A stretch of 64,000 bases of DNA from Chloroflexota bacterium (GCA_028873965.1 JAPPMU010000059.1:186001-250000), one strand, 5' to 3'; counted from the stretch's first letter, positions 42,470 through 51,002 are shown. Numbers and translations: made by a program. The notes: generated by a model not told the origin, from the sequence alone.

Positions 42470-43780
42470 CTAAAAGGGGATCAAACTCCGCCGTGTGCTC
42501 GTCCGCTGCAGGGCCTCCAGATGACCCACGTGGTGGTCCTCGGTGCAGCCGTCAATCGACTGTTCTACCTGGAAGGTGATGTGGCTGATGCCGAATTCCT
42601 GGCTGGCGATCTGCCGCAGTCGTCGCAGCACCGGCTCGACCTGATCCTTGGGCAGGGATGGGTCAAGCAGCACGTGGGCGGTGAGCGCTTCGTAGCCCGA
42701 CGTAATGGTCCAGCAATGCACGTCGTGGATCAGCGTTACTCCAGGCACCTCCTCCAGGGTGTGACACACCTGGTACATATCCAGGCGGCGGGGTGTACCC
42801 TCCACCAGCACCTGGAACACCTTCTGCACCAGGCTCCAGGAACTGGCCAGGATGAGCAGACCGATCAGAACGCTGATAATCGGGTCGGCCAGATTCCAGT
42901 CCAGGAACCACACCAGCAGGCCCGAGATTACCACGCCGATGGAACCCAGAAGGTCGGCCACCACATGCCAGAAAGCCGCCTCAACGTTGAGGCTGTGCTC
43001 CGCGGAACTATGCAGTATGAAAACTACGGCAACGTTGATCGCCAGTCCGATTGCGCCCACGATGAGCATGTGCATTCCCAGCACTTCGGGAGGGTCACTG
43101 AGACGGTGGTAGGCTTCCAGGAAGATCCAGCCGGCAATCAGCCACAGGCTCAGCGCGTTGACCAGCGCGGCCAGGATCTCGGTTCGGTGATAGCCGAAGG
43201 TGCGTTCTACGGAGGCCGGCCGGCTGGAAATCCACATAGCGAACAGGGCCAGGCCGATGGCCGCGGCGTCGGTGAACATGTGAGCAGCGTCCGCCAACAG
43301 GGCCAGGCTGCCGGAGAACAGCCCTCCGATAATCTCGACCACCATGTAGCTGCCAATCAGCCCAAGGGAGATATACAGACGGCGGCGGCCGGCCTCCCTC
43401 AGGTCGTGGTCATGGTGGTCGTGGCCGGCATGGTCATGCCCCGCGTGGTCGTCGTGCGCCCCATGGTCGTGGCCGGCATGGTCATGCCCCGCGTGATCGT
43501 CGTGCGCTCCGTGGTCGTGGCCCCCGTGATCATGCCCCGCGTGGTCATCGTGCGCCCCGTGGTCGTGGCCCCCGTGATCATGCCCGGCGTGATCGTCGTG
43601 CGCCCCGTGGTCGTGGCGGCCGTGATCGTGCCCCGCGTGATCGTCGTGCGCTCCGTGGTCGTGGCCGCCGTGATCGTGCCCCGCGTGATCGTCGTGCGCT
43701 CCGTGGTCGTGGCCCCCGTGATCATGCCCGGCGTGATCGTCGTGCGCACGGCCTCTCGAAGCGCGCTCATTATCAGCCAT
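42470..43780 (-). CDS. Cation diffusion facilitator (zinc exporter) with long His-rich N-terminus
   Basis: The ATG at 43780 has GGAGG 6 bases upstream; the product has 436 residues. Residues about 10-125 are tandem 16-residue units (HDHGGHDHGAHDDHAG) encoded by a 48-bp DNA repeat at about 43410-43750. The CDF core follows, with six membrane segments and both HxxxD metal sites (ADAAHMFTDAAAIGLAL and AFWHVVADLLGSIG), then a C-terminal cytoplasmic domain (VHCWTITSGYEALTAHVLL). It exports Zn or similar ions using the proton gradient. The repeat array may be length-variable. Confidence 0.92.
   Translation of the reverse strand: MADNERASRGRAHDDHAGHDHGGHDHGAHDDHAGHDHGGHDHGAHDDHAGHDHGRHDHGAHDDHAGHDHGGHDHGAHDDHAGHDHGGHDHGAHDDHAGHDHAGHDHGAHDDHAGHDHAGHDHHDHDLREAGRRRLYISLGLIGSYMVVEIIGGLFSGSLALLADAAHMFTDAAAIGLALFAMWISSRPASVERTFGYHRTEILAALVNALSLWLIAGWIFLEAYHRLSDPPEVLGMHMLIVGAIGLAINVAVVFILHSSAEHSLNVEAAFWHVVADLLGSIGVVISGLLVWFLDWNLADPIISVLIGLLILASSWSLVQKVFQVLVEGTPRRLDMYQVCHTLEEVPGVTLIHDVHCWTITSGYEALTAHVLLDPSLPKDQVEPVLRRLRQIASQEFGISHITFQVEQSIDGCTEDHHVGHLEALQRTSTRRSLIPF
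43410..43750 (-). repeat. 48-bp tandem repeat encoding the His/Asp-rich N-terminus
   Basis: About six to seven in-frame copies of a 48-base unit (coding HDHGGHDHGAHDDHAG) differ mainly at single bases. Some units are shortened by whole codons. There are no unique spacers between units. Confidence 0.85.
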
Positions 43781-44086
43781 CAGCGTCCTCCGCAATTAAC
43801 GAGCGCTAAAGGCTGCGTCGAGTCAGACGATCAACTACACACCATTGCTACGGCGAGCGTGTTTGAGCATCGATATCGTCGCGCTTCAGCGTTTGATCTG
43901 ACAAGGAAGTACCCCACACCGTGGCTTCCAGCGCAATGGGCCGCAGAGCGTTCCGCCTGGACCGCAACTTGATGGATGCCGAAGCGCTGATATAGGGGCA
44001 CTCGGGAATGTACGCTGGAGTACTTTTTGCAATATCAGTAATTGCGATATTTTGAGACGCATTTTAGTATCGAGATTGTCGCACGG
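43781..44086. other. Upstream region of the CDF gene with an ATATCGCAA-type direct repeat
   Basis: These 306 bases lie between the permease stop and the CDF start. The sequences TTGCAATAT (44027-44035) and TTGCGATAT (44042-44050) are direct repeats 15 bases apart in a more AT-rich stretch and may be a regulator site, for example for a metal-responsive repressor. No promoter hexamers were confidently matched. Confidence 0.3.
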
Positions 44087-44956
44087 TCAAGTATCGGACG
44101 CGGTCGCCGCGGATGAATTCGGGCGGAGCCAGGACCTTAGAAACCCCCGGCGCGGGGACAGCACAGCCACCAAAAGGAGCAGGCCGACGGATGCCACTAC
44201 TATGGTGGGCCCGGTGGGGAGGTCAAAATAGTAGGAACAATACAAACCGACTACCACCGCAAGCAAGGCGCAGGCAACGCTGGCCACCATTATGGATGAC
44301 AGCCGCCGGGCCAGGAGGGTGCCGGTAACCGACGGCACGACCAGCAGGGACATAACCATCACGTTGCCCACTGTTTTTATGGCCGCGACCGTCGTCAGCG
44401 CCACCAGTAGCGGCAGCATGTACTCGAGGAACCGCACCGGTACGCCGGCAGCCTCCGCCACGGTGGCGTCATAAGTGGTGAACACCAACTCCTTATAGAA
44501 GGCCCACACCACTCCCGTGACCCCCAGCGCCAGGATCCCGACACTGAGAACGTCGAGCCAGGAAGCCCCCAGGACGTTGCCAAACAGTATCCCCAGCAGA
44601 TCTCCGGCATAGCTGGCCAGCGAGTTGATGATGATGACGCCTACGGCAAAACCGCCGGCGAACATCACGCCGATGATCGCGTCGATGCGGATGCCCGACC
44701 GACGCGACAGAGCCGAAATCACCAGCGAGGCGGGAACCGCCCAGATGAGCGCTCCGAGGAACACGTTGGCCCCGAACACGAAGGCGACGCCCATACCGGT
44801 AAGGGACGAATGGGCGATGGCGTCGCCGAGAAAAGCCATCCCGCGAAGAACGACGAATGTGCCGACGATGCCGCAAGCGGTCGCGGCCAGTGCGGACACC
44901 AGCAGCGCGCGCTGCATGAATCCATACTGCATCGGCTCGATGATCAGGTCGAGCAC
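44087..44956 (-). CDS. Metal ABC transporter permease (ZnuB/MntB family)
   Basis: I chose the GTG at 44956, 5 bases after GGAGG; the longer frame adds non-membrane residues that overlap the upstream gene. The 289-residue product has about eight membrane helices and the ABC-3 blocks FMQRALLVSALAATACGIVGTFVVLRGMAFLGDAIAHSSLTGMGVAF, GVMFAGGFAVG and VALTTVAAIKTVGNVMVMSLLVVPSVTG. It should import Zn or Mn. The ATPase and binding protein are not adjacent, so it depends on genes elsewhere. Confidence 0.9.
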   Translation of the reverse strand: MLDLIIEPMQYGFMQRALLVSALAATACGIVGTFVVLRGMAFLGDAIAHSSLTGMGVAFVFGANVFLGALIWAVPASLVISALSRRSGIRIDAIIGVMFAGGFAVGVIIINSLASYAGDLLGILFGNVLGASWLDVLSVGILALGVTGVVWAFYKELVFTTYDATVAEAAGVPVRFLEYMLPLLVALTTVAAIKTVGNVMVMSLLVVPSVTGTLLARRLSSIMVASVACALLAVVVGLYCSYYFDLPTGPTIVVASVGLLLLVAVLSPRRGFLRSWLRPNSSAATASDT

Positions 44957-45041
44957 AGAGACCTCCGGTAAGGCGGCCACACCGGCCGCGTCTGGCGACC
45001 CGGACGAAAGCGCTCCCGGGTCGGCTTCCTGGAACTTTCGC

Positions 45042-45794
45042 TTATAGCTTTCCGGCGGCGCGCAGCTGATGGCGCACCTTACCGACGCCGCCGAACTTGA
45101 GCCGCAGGAGGCCCTTGACGTCCTCCCAGGCGGTCCGGATGATGCGGACACGGGTATCGGGATCGTCGGTCCAGCGCACCGGTATCTCCCGAATGCGGAA
45201 ACCGCACTTCTGGGCTAGGATCAATAATTCCGAATCGAAAAACCATCCGTTGTCCAAAACCAGCGGCGCCAAATCGTGGGCAACTCTCCGGCTGACCGCC
45301 TTGAACCCGCACTGCGCGTCACGAAACGGCGTGAAAAACATCGATCGGAACAACAGGCTGTAGCCGCGTGAAGTTATTTCGCGCTTCAGAGTTCGTCCGA
45401 CGACCCGTGAGTCTGGCAAGAGGCGCGAGCCGATCGCGACATGGTATCCCTCGTCGGCAACTGCCGAGACGACTTCGGGCAGGTGCGCTAAGTCCGTGGA
45501 GAGATCGACATCCATATAGACCATGACGTCTGCCGCGCTGTCGGTCCAGGCTCGGCGCAGCGCCCGGCCGCGCCCGCGCTCGGTGAGGCTGATGTAGCGC
45601 ACCTCTGCGAATCGGCCGGCGAGATCAGCAGCGGCCTTGAGTGTGCCGTCGGTGGAGCCGTTGTCGGCGACCACGATGTTCCAGTTGTATTCATCCATGT
45701 TGGATGTCATAAACTGGTGAAGCCGACAAACGCTCCCGGGGAGTGCGCGTTCTTCATTCAGGCACGGTATGATCACGTCAAGGCTGGTTCGCAT
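45042..45794 (-). CDS. Family 2 glycosyltransferase (dolichyl-phosphate glucose synthase-like)
   Basis: The 250-residue GT-A protein has LDVIIPCLNEERALPGSV, VVADNGSTDGTLKAA, GRGRALRRAW, VMVYMDVDLSTDLAHLPEVV (DxD-type metal site), GSRLLPDS, REITSRGYSLLF and DAQCGFKAVSR. This pattern fits polyprenyl-phosphate hexose synthases. It lacks the C-terminal membrane helices of DpgS-like enzymes, so it is a soluble or peripheral enzyme. It lies upstream of the permease on the same strand, but the functions do not suggest a link. Confidence 0.88.
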   Translation of the reverse strand: MRTSLDVIIPCLNEERALPGSVCRLHQFMTSNMDEYNWNIVVADNGSTDGTLKAAADLAGRFAEVRYISLTERGRGRALRRAWTDSAADVMVYMDVDLSTDLAHLPEVVSAVADEGYHVAIGSRLLPDSRVVGRTLKREITSRGYSLLFRSMFFTPFRDAQCGFKAVSRRVAHDLAPLVLDNGWFFDSELLILAQKCGFRIREIPVRWTDDPDTRVRIIRTAWEDVKGLLRLKFGGVGKVRHQLRAAGKL

Positions 45795-46180
45795 AATTGA
45801 GACATTATAGCAACAAGCAACCGCAGGGTGGCGCCGGTGGCGAGAGACATTCGTCGCGCCTCACTCTCCCGACCACTGGCACGCCCGCAGAGCCAAATGG
45901 CGGAACACTCACAGTGCGCGCGGACGCGCAAAATTGACAAATATCGAAGGCCGATGCTATATTCCGTGCGATTAACAGACGGCGTTATCGTGTTCGCGAT
46001 TAACGATGTCGAACGCGGCACGACGAGTTTGTGGCCCAAATTTTCGGTGACAGCCAATAGCGCCTCCCGCATCTCAGTGGGCAGGTGTTTTTTTGGCGAC
46101 GTTCCGAAACGCGCAAATCCAGCAATGGATAACGCCGGCCGTAAATTCGAGGATTACAGCCGGTTCGGAGGAACCTCCAG
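45795..46180. other. Long upstream region of korA
   Basis: These 386 bases contain the promoter at 45934-45963, a direct repeat GCGATTAAC at 45968-45976 and 45996-46004, and a leader of roughly 210 bases. I see no gene that I can support. Confidence 0.45.
45934..45963 (+). promoter_or_regulatory. Sigma-70-type promoter of korAB
   Basis: A perfect TTGACA at 45934-45939, an 18-base spacer and TATATT at 45958-45963. A 9-bp direct repeat begins five bases after the -10 box, so it spans the likely start site and could be an operator. Confidence 0.6.
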
Positions 46181-47890
46181 ATGCTAATGAACGACTTCGT
46201 CGTCAGGTTCGCCGGTGAAGGTGGGCAGGGCGTCGTTACTTCGGCCGAAGGACTGGCCCAGGCGTCTACGCAGGTCGGCTATCATGCCTTGACCTACGCG
46301 ACTTTTCCCTCGCAAATCCTGGGCGGACCCACCTGGACTCAGGCCAGGATCTGTACCGAACCCATTCTCAGCTCCGGCGACCAGGTCGATGTACTGGTCG
46401 CTTTTAACGAGGAAGCGTACGAGACCCACGCCGAAGAGGTGCGGGAAGGCGGAGTGATCATCTACAACGCCGACGACTTCACCATGACCGACCCACGGTC
46501 GTTCGGCCTGGCTGTTGACTCCCTGGCGCGCTCCACTGGCAATAACCGCGCCGCGAACATGGTGGTCATCGGTGCGCTCGCCCAACTGGTGCACATGCCC
46601 CAAGACTACCTCGAGGACTTCGTCGAGGCGCGGTTCCGCAGAGGTCGAGACAACGACGACGAGATCATCTCGTCAAACATTGAGGCCATGCGTCTGGGAC
46701 GACAGAACGCGGCCGAGAGCGGGTTCGTTCTCGGCGACCTGGCTCCGCCCAACCCCCCCGACTACCAGCAACTCATGCTCAAGGGCAACGAGGCCATCGC
46801 CCTGGGAGCCACGCACGCCGGCGTCCAGTTCTACGCCGGCTACCCGATCTCCCCGGCCACAACCATCCTGCTCTGGATGGAGCGCAATTTGGTGGGCGAG
46901 GGCAAGTTCGCATACCAGGTGTCGTCAGAGATCGAAGCCATCACGGCGATCCTGGGGGCCGGATACGCCGGCAAGAAAGCCATGACCGCAACGGCAGGGC
47001 CTGGCGTTTCGCTGATGAGCGAGGGATTGGGCCTGGCCTGGATGGCAGAAATTCCGCTGGTTGTGGTGGACGTGCAGCGCGGCGGACCGGCAACCGGACT
47101 GCCCACGAAGACCGAGCAGTCGGACCTCATGGGATGCTTGTTCCCGGCACACGGCGACGTCCGGATGCCGATCATCGCGCCCGGCTCGGTGGAAGAGTGT
47201 TTCTACGGAGCGGTGCAGGCCATTAACTGGGCCGAACGGTACCAGGGGCCGGTCATCCTGATGAGCGAAATGTCCATGGCCGAGCGAGTGCAGAACATCC
47301 CGCGGCCCGACCTGAGCAAGGTTGCGGTGGAAGAGCGTCTAACCTACGAAGGCGGAAACGGCTACCACCGCTACTCGGGCTACGAGTTGTCGCCGATGCC
47401 ATTGCCGGGTGGCCCAGGCGCGTACGTGGCCAACGGCAGCGAACACGACGAGATGGGAGACACCACGCACCTGCCCAGCCGGCACATCCAGATGACCGAG
47501 CGCCGGTTCAGCAAGTTGAAGCTTCTCGAAGAAGACCACTACGAGAGCGACAACACCCAGGCCAAGATTGCGTTGATGCCGTGGGGCGGGTCCAAGGGGC
47601 CGGTGCGGGAGGCTTACGACGCGCTGCGCGAAGAGGGAGTAGACATCGCCTGGTATTACACGATGTTCCTGCACCCGATCCCGCCGAAGCTGCGCGACGA
47701 ACTGCGGGCCAAGGAGTTGGTGATCGTCCCCGAACTCAACTACCAGGGGCAATGGGCCAATATCTTGCGGTTCCATCGGGTCGTGTCGACGCCGATCACG
47801 CAATACACCGGCCTGCCCTTCAAGGTCAGCGATCTGGTCACCCAGGTCAAAAAGATCATGGCGGAACACACGGAGGAAGCACGGGCATGA
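46181..47890 (+). CDS. korA: 2-oxoacid:ferredoxin oxidoreductase, fused gamma-alpha subunit
   Basis: GGAGG lies 9 bases before the ATG at 46181. The first 190 of 569 residues are the gamma domain (NDFVVRFAGEGGQGVVTSAEGLAQA, PSQILGGPTWTQARI). The rest is the alpha (pyrimidine-binding) domain: KGNEAIALGATHAGVQFYAGYPISPATTIL, SEIEAITAILGAGYAGKKAMTATAGPGVSLMSEGLG and VVVDVQRGGPATGLPTKTEQSDL. With KorB it decarboxylates a 2-oxoacid, probably 2-oxoglutarate, to acyl-CoA with reduced ferredoxin. It overlaps korB by four bases. The exact 2-oxoacid is inferred. Confidence 0.92.
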   Translation: MLMNDFVVRFAGEGGQGVVTSAEGLAQASTQVGYHALTYATFPSQILGGPTWTQARICTEPILSSGDQVDVLVAFNEEAYETHAEEVREGGVIIYNADDFTMTDPRSFGLAVDSLARSTGNNRAANMVVIGALAQLVHMPQDYLEDFVEARFRRGRDNDDEIISSNIEAMRLGRQNAAESGFVLGDLAPPNPPDYQQLMLKGNEAIALGATHAGVQFYAGYPISPATTILLWMERNLVGEGKFAYQVSSEIEAITAILGAGYAGKKAMTATAGPGVSLMSEGLGLAWMAEIPLVVVDVQRGGPATGLPTKTEQSDLMGCLFPAHGDVRMPIIAPGSVEECFYGAVQAINWAERYQGPVILMSEMSMAERVQNIPRPDLSKVAVEERLTYEGGNGYHRYSGYELSPMPLPGGPGAYVANGSEHDEMGDTTHLPSRHIQMTERRFSKLKLLEEDHYESDNTQAKIALMPWGGSKGPVREAYDALREEGVDIAWYYTMFLHPIPPKLRDELRAKELVIVPELNYQGQWANILRFHRVVSTPITQYTGLPFKVSDLVTQVKKIMAEHTEEARA

Positions 47891-48753
47891 GCAAGAAGAA
47901 CCCGGAATACGACTTCAAATGGTGCCCCGGGTGCGGGGACTTCGGCGTGCGCCGCGCGCTGGAATTCGCCATGATTAACCGGCTGGAGGAAACCGGCCTG
48001 CCCATCGAGAACAATGTCGTGGTGGCCGGCATCGGGTGCAGCGGCAACCTGGTTCACCTGCTGGAAGGCGAACAACCCTACGGCATCCACGGAATTCACG
48101 GTCGGACGCTCCCCGTGGCCATGGGAGTCAAGATGGCGCGGCCCGAACTGAACGTGATCATTGTGGCGGGAGACGGCGACTTTCTGAGCATCGGCGGCGA
48201 ACACATCGCTCCGCAGGCGGCTCGCAACGTTAACCTGACCGCCGTAATCATGGACAACGGGGTGTACGGTCTCACCAAGGGCCAGAGTTCTCCCACCACC
48301 GAGATGGGCGCCGTAACCAGCAGCACGCCTTTCGGCAAGGTCGAAGAGGACCTGGATCCCCTGGAGTTGTACCTCACCCTGGGCGTTTCGTACATCGCGT
48401 CCGGTTTCTCCGGCCAGCCCCGCGTCTTGGCGCGCCTGATCAACGAAGGCATGAACCACGACGGGATGGCGATGATTCACGTCCAGTCGCCGTGCGTGAC
48501 TTACAACGACACCTTCCAGCTGATCAAGGGCAATGCCAGGGAAGGCATCGCGCCGGCCCTTTGGGACATTCCTGAAGACCACGACCCGTCCAGCAAACAG
48601 GCGGCTTACGACCTGGTGCAACAGGGCGGACTCCCAGTGGGCGTCATCTACAAAGATGAGACCCGGGAATCGCTGGAAGGCAACATGGGGTCCATACGGG
48701 CCAAGGCCCGCGAACGGTCCGTGGAGCAGTTGATGGAGGCTTACGCTTTCTAG
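47887..48753 (+). CDS. korB: 2-oxoacid:ferredoxin oxidoreductase, beta subunit
   Basis: The 288-residue product begins at the ATG overlapping the korA stop. It has the cluster-linked start FKWCPGCGDFGVRRALEFA, VVAGIGCSGNLVHLL, HGIHGRTLPVAMGVKMA and the TPP site GDGDFLSIGGEHIAPQAARN to MDNGVYGLTKGQSSPTTEMG. It lacks a ferredoxin domain, as in four-Cys two-subunit enzymes of aerobic and microaerobic bacteria. A terminator follows at 48782. Confidence 0.93.
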   Translation: MSKKNPEYDFKWCPGCGDFGVRRALEFAMINRLEETGLPIENNVVVAGIGCSGNLVHLLEGEQPYGIHGIHGRTLPVAMGVKMARPELNVIIVAGDGDFLSIGGEHIAPQAARNVNLTAVIMDNGVYGLTKGQSSPTTEMGAVTSSTPFGKVEEDLDPLELYLTLGVSYIASGFSGQPRVLARLINEGMNHDGMAMIHVQSPCVTYNDTFQLIKGNAREGIAPALWDIPEDHDPSSKQAAYDLVQQGGLPVGVIYKDETRESLEGNMGSIRAKARERSVEQLMEAYAF

Positions 48754-48781
48754 GCACTGGCACCAGGATTAGGAACCATAG

Positions 48782-48817
48782 CGCCCCCGACGGAAGTGCC
48801 GCCGGGGGCGTTTCTAT
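48782..48817 (+). terminator. Rho-independent terminator of korAB
   Basis: The stem CGCCCCCG / CGGGGGCG (8 bp, plus inner pairs) is followed by TTTCTATTC, 29 bases after the korB stop. Confidence 0.7.
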
Positions 48818-48885
48818 TCAGGTTCAGCGAGTGGAGCGATAGTCACCAAGCCGCCGAATTCCCACTGCACGGTCATTGAGCTACC

Positions 48886-49209
48886 TCAGAGCAGATTGGC
48901 GCCGATGAGCGGAATGTTCTTTTCGGACTCAACAACGTTCACTGCCGTGGAGGTTCCCAACCAAATGACCGTTGCCGGATAAGTCCTGGCTCTAACCACT
49001 TGCCCGTCTGCCAATTGCGTATTCACAGTTCCCGTTGAAGTCAAGCTAAGCCGGCTGATGTCTGCCGTCGGCAACTGTAAATCACCATCGAACCCGGTAT
49101 CTATTATGAAGTTAAGCGTGATAAATTGCCGCTGCCGCGCATCCAGTACGGCGACCGGTATCGTCGGTTGCCTGACCCGGTTGATGCTTCCGCTAACTGC
49201 CAAGGTCAT
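48886..49209 (-). CDS. Retropepsin-like aspartic protease (DTGF type), module copy 3
   Basis: I chose the ATG at 49209, which overlaps the partner stop (ATGA) and gives 107 residues. NFIIDTGFDGDLQLPTADISRL carries DTGF, the form seen in the clan AA DTGF family of small bacterial and archaeal proteases. The chain ends IPLIGANLL, the second fold block. There is no signal peptide. It repeats the two-gene arrangement at 14 and 30 kb, though it is more divergent. Confidence 0.8.
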   Translation of the reverse strand: MTLAVSGSINRVRQPTIPVAVLDARQRQFITLNFIIDTGFDGDLQLPTADISRLSLTSTGTVNTQLADGQVVRARTYPATVIWLGTSTAVNVVESEKNIPLIGANLL

Positions 49210-49448
49210 AGGATAATGGCTGCCTCGTAGCCGATGCGGATGATGTGCGAGTAGGCGTGAGGCCATTTGGCTTTCATATCCAGCATGGCATCCACAATAC
49301 GGTCACGGATTATGTAGTCTCCGCTGTCCGGTTCCACGGCGATGAACTTGCCGTGATGCGCTGTCTCCACTAAATGCCGGATGTTGGCGTCATACACGGC
49401 CTGGCCGCGTTCCCCAACGTTGTCAATGGTGGTTGGCGTGTCGAACAT
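49206..49448 (-). CDS. Small partner of retropepsin, module copy 3
   Basis: The 80-residue product has an N-terminal helix (RGQAVYDANIRHLVETAHHG), then KFIAVEPDSGDYIIRDRIVDAMLDMKAKWP and RIGYEAAIIL. The KFIAVEPDSG core lines up with KWVGVDENG and RWVVIDDG of the other two modules. It is coupled to the protease downstream by a 4-base overlap. Function unknown. Confidence 0.72.
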   Translation of the reverse strand: MFDTPTTIDNVGERGQAVYDANIRHLVETAHHGKFIAVEPDSGDYIIRDRIVDAMLDMKAKWPHAYSHIIRIGYEAAIIL

Positions 49449-49469
49449 AATCCGCCTTCTCCTTGACGA

Positions 49470-50027
49470 TCAGTAACCGCCGAGGGCGGGCGCCGCCGCT
49501 TCGGGCATGAGGTCAGGGTTCTCGGCCTGCATCGATTGATACTTGGACGGACATTTCACGAGGATGTTATCGGTCGTGAAAACCCCTTCGCCGCCATCGT
49601 AATGACCCTCCAGGATGATCTCCGAGTGGGGGTTGAAGAAGAGGTCCGGCAGGACGCCAACGTAGCTGGCTTCCATCTGTGGACTGCCGGGCGCTATGCC
49701 CGGCACGTCAGCTACCTTGTCGCCCATGCTGAAACGGGAAAGCGTGGACCCGTCATCGCGGCGGAAGGTATCGGGAGCCAGGGCGCCGGCCACTCGGAGG
49801 GTCTGGCCGTCCTGTAGCTTGGGATCATCCAGGAACTCGCTCACGGTGACGAAATACAGCGTGTTCCCGGGGAAGGCGGCATAAACCATGTAGGCCACCG
49901 CCAGGGCGATCACGCCGCCCAGGATCAACAGGCGCATGCGGTGGTTTCGCCACGCGGATCGCTCTAATTCTGGCTCGGCAGCAGTCGCTGGAGCGGGGAC
50001 GGATCCAGTGTAGGGGTCAGTCTGCAT
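49470..50027 (-). CDS. ccmE: Cytochrome c maturation haem chaperone CcmE, CxxxY type
   Basis: The 185-residue product has one membrane helix (RLLILGGVIALAVAYMVYAAF) and the CcmE beta-barrel (TLYFVTVSEFLDD, GQTLRVAGAL, VGVLPDLFFNPHSEIILEGHYDGGEGVFTTDNILVKCPSKYQ). The haem-binding residue of classical CcmE is His in HxxxY; here the position reads CPSKY, the Cys variant known from archaea and some deltaproteobacteria. It would carry haem to the ligation complex outside the membrane. It is the last of the ccmABCDE run. Confidence 0.9.
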   Translation of the reverse strand: MQTDPYTGSVPAPATAAEPELERSAWRNHRMRLLILGGVIALAVAYMVYAAFPGNTLYFVTVSEFLDDPKLQDGQTLRVAGALAPDTFRRDDGSTLSRFSMGDKVADVPGIAPGSPQMEASYVGVLPDLFFNPHSEIILEGHYDGGEGVFTTDNILVKCPSKYQSMQAENPDLMPEAAAPALGGY

Positions 50028-50065
50028 TTCAACTCAACAGCCGTCGGTTTGTGTAGTCCCTGCTA

Positions 50066-50260
50066 TTATACCGAGCCGGCGCGTTCCTCATCGTCAGTGT
50101 CGGACTCGCTGCTCGATTCCATCGTTTGCTGAAGTTCCTGCAAGTCCCTTTGCACCGACTGGCGGCGCCAGGACATGTACGCGGCGTAGATGAAGAAAAC
50201 CGCCCACACAACAGCGAAAGCGGCGAACAGGAACGGCAGGTTGTTAGGTGGCACAGTCAT
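50066..50260 (-). CDS. ccmD: CcmD-like small membrane protein
   Basis: The 64-residue product has one membrane segment (NLPFLFAAFAVVWAVFFIYAAYMSWRRQ) and an acidic tail, as expected of CcmD, which stabilises CcmC and CcmE. The start follows the ccmC stop directly (TAGAATG). Confidence 0.78.
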   Translation of the reverse strand: MTVPPNNLPFLFAAFAVVWAVFFIYAAYMSWRRQSVQRDLQELQQTMESSSESDTDDEERAGSV

Positions 50261-50261
50261 T

Positions 50262-50996
50262 CTAGTCGTAGGTTCCTTCACGGCGGATGGCGGAAACGGC
50301 GTCCTCGGCTCCCCGCAGGGCCACCCGTTCCAGCAACAGATACGTGAACAGCGCCAGCGCCGCGATCAGCGAAAAGACCAGGATGCGGGCCATGATCGGC
50401 TCCAGGGCGTCGTCTGCCGCCTCGGGCCCGATGACCTGCACCGGATGGATTGATCGCCACCACTGGACTGAATAGTACACGATGGGCACGTCGACAAAGC
50501 CGATGATGCCGACAACGGCCGACCACGCCCGGCCTTGCTGCGGCGTGGGTGCGTAGTGGCGAATCATCAGGTAGGCGACGTATATCAGCCACAGGATCAG
50601 CGTCGTGGTGAGCCTCGGCTCCCAGGTCCACCAGACCCCCCACACCGGTCGAGCCCAGATAACGCCGGTGACCAGCGCCAGGGTGACGAACACCACGCCC
50701 ACCTCGGCGGCCGCATGAGCCACGCGGTCCCACGTCTCTCCCCGTCGGATGAGATATCCGACGCCGGCCACGGCGCAAACCAGGAACCCCAGGAAAGAAA
50801 GGATGGAAATGGGGACGTGGATGTAGAAGATGCGCTGGATATGGCCCAGCACCTGGTCGGTCGGGGCTACGACGAAAATGAGATACCCGTCGACGATGGT
50901 CAGCGCCGCGGTGAGCGCCAGCAGCCACAAACGGAGATCGCGGAGCGAGGATCGGATCGGGCTATTGGTTGGGCCACGGCCCGTTATCACGGCCAA
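50262..50996 (-). CDS. ccmC: Haem exporter / haem-handling protein CcmC
   Basis: The 244-residue protein has six membrane segments and the tryptophan-rich haem-handling motif VWGVWWTWEPRLT. A conserved His is in FYIHVPISI and another in WWRSIHPVQV. It loads haem onto CcmE. It lies 6 bases after ccmB and 1 base before ccmD. Confidence 0.93.
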   Translation of the reverse strand: MAVITGRGPTNSPIRSSLRDLRLWLLALTAALTIVDGYLIFVVAPTDQVLGHIQRIFYIHVPISILSFLGFLVCAVAGVGYLIRRGETWDRVAHAAAEVGVVFVTLALVTGVIWARPVWGVWWTWEPRLTTTLILWLIYVAYLMIRHYAPTPQQGRAWSAVVGIIGFVDVPIVYYSVQWWRSIHPVQVIGPEAADDALEPIMARILVFSLIAALALFTYLLLERVALRGAEDAVSAIRREGTYD

Positions 50997-51002
50997 GTTA
51001 TG

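Noticed and set aside
43410..43750. CRISPR-like array
   Set aside because: The repeats are 48-bp in-frame coding units with no unique spacers and no cas genes; they encode the His-rich N-terminus of the CDF protein.
45828..46187. 119-codon plus-strand frame upstream of korA
   Set aside because: It spans the korA promoter and leader, lacks a ribosome binding site and has no recognisable sequence.
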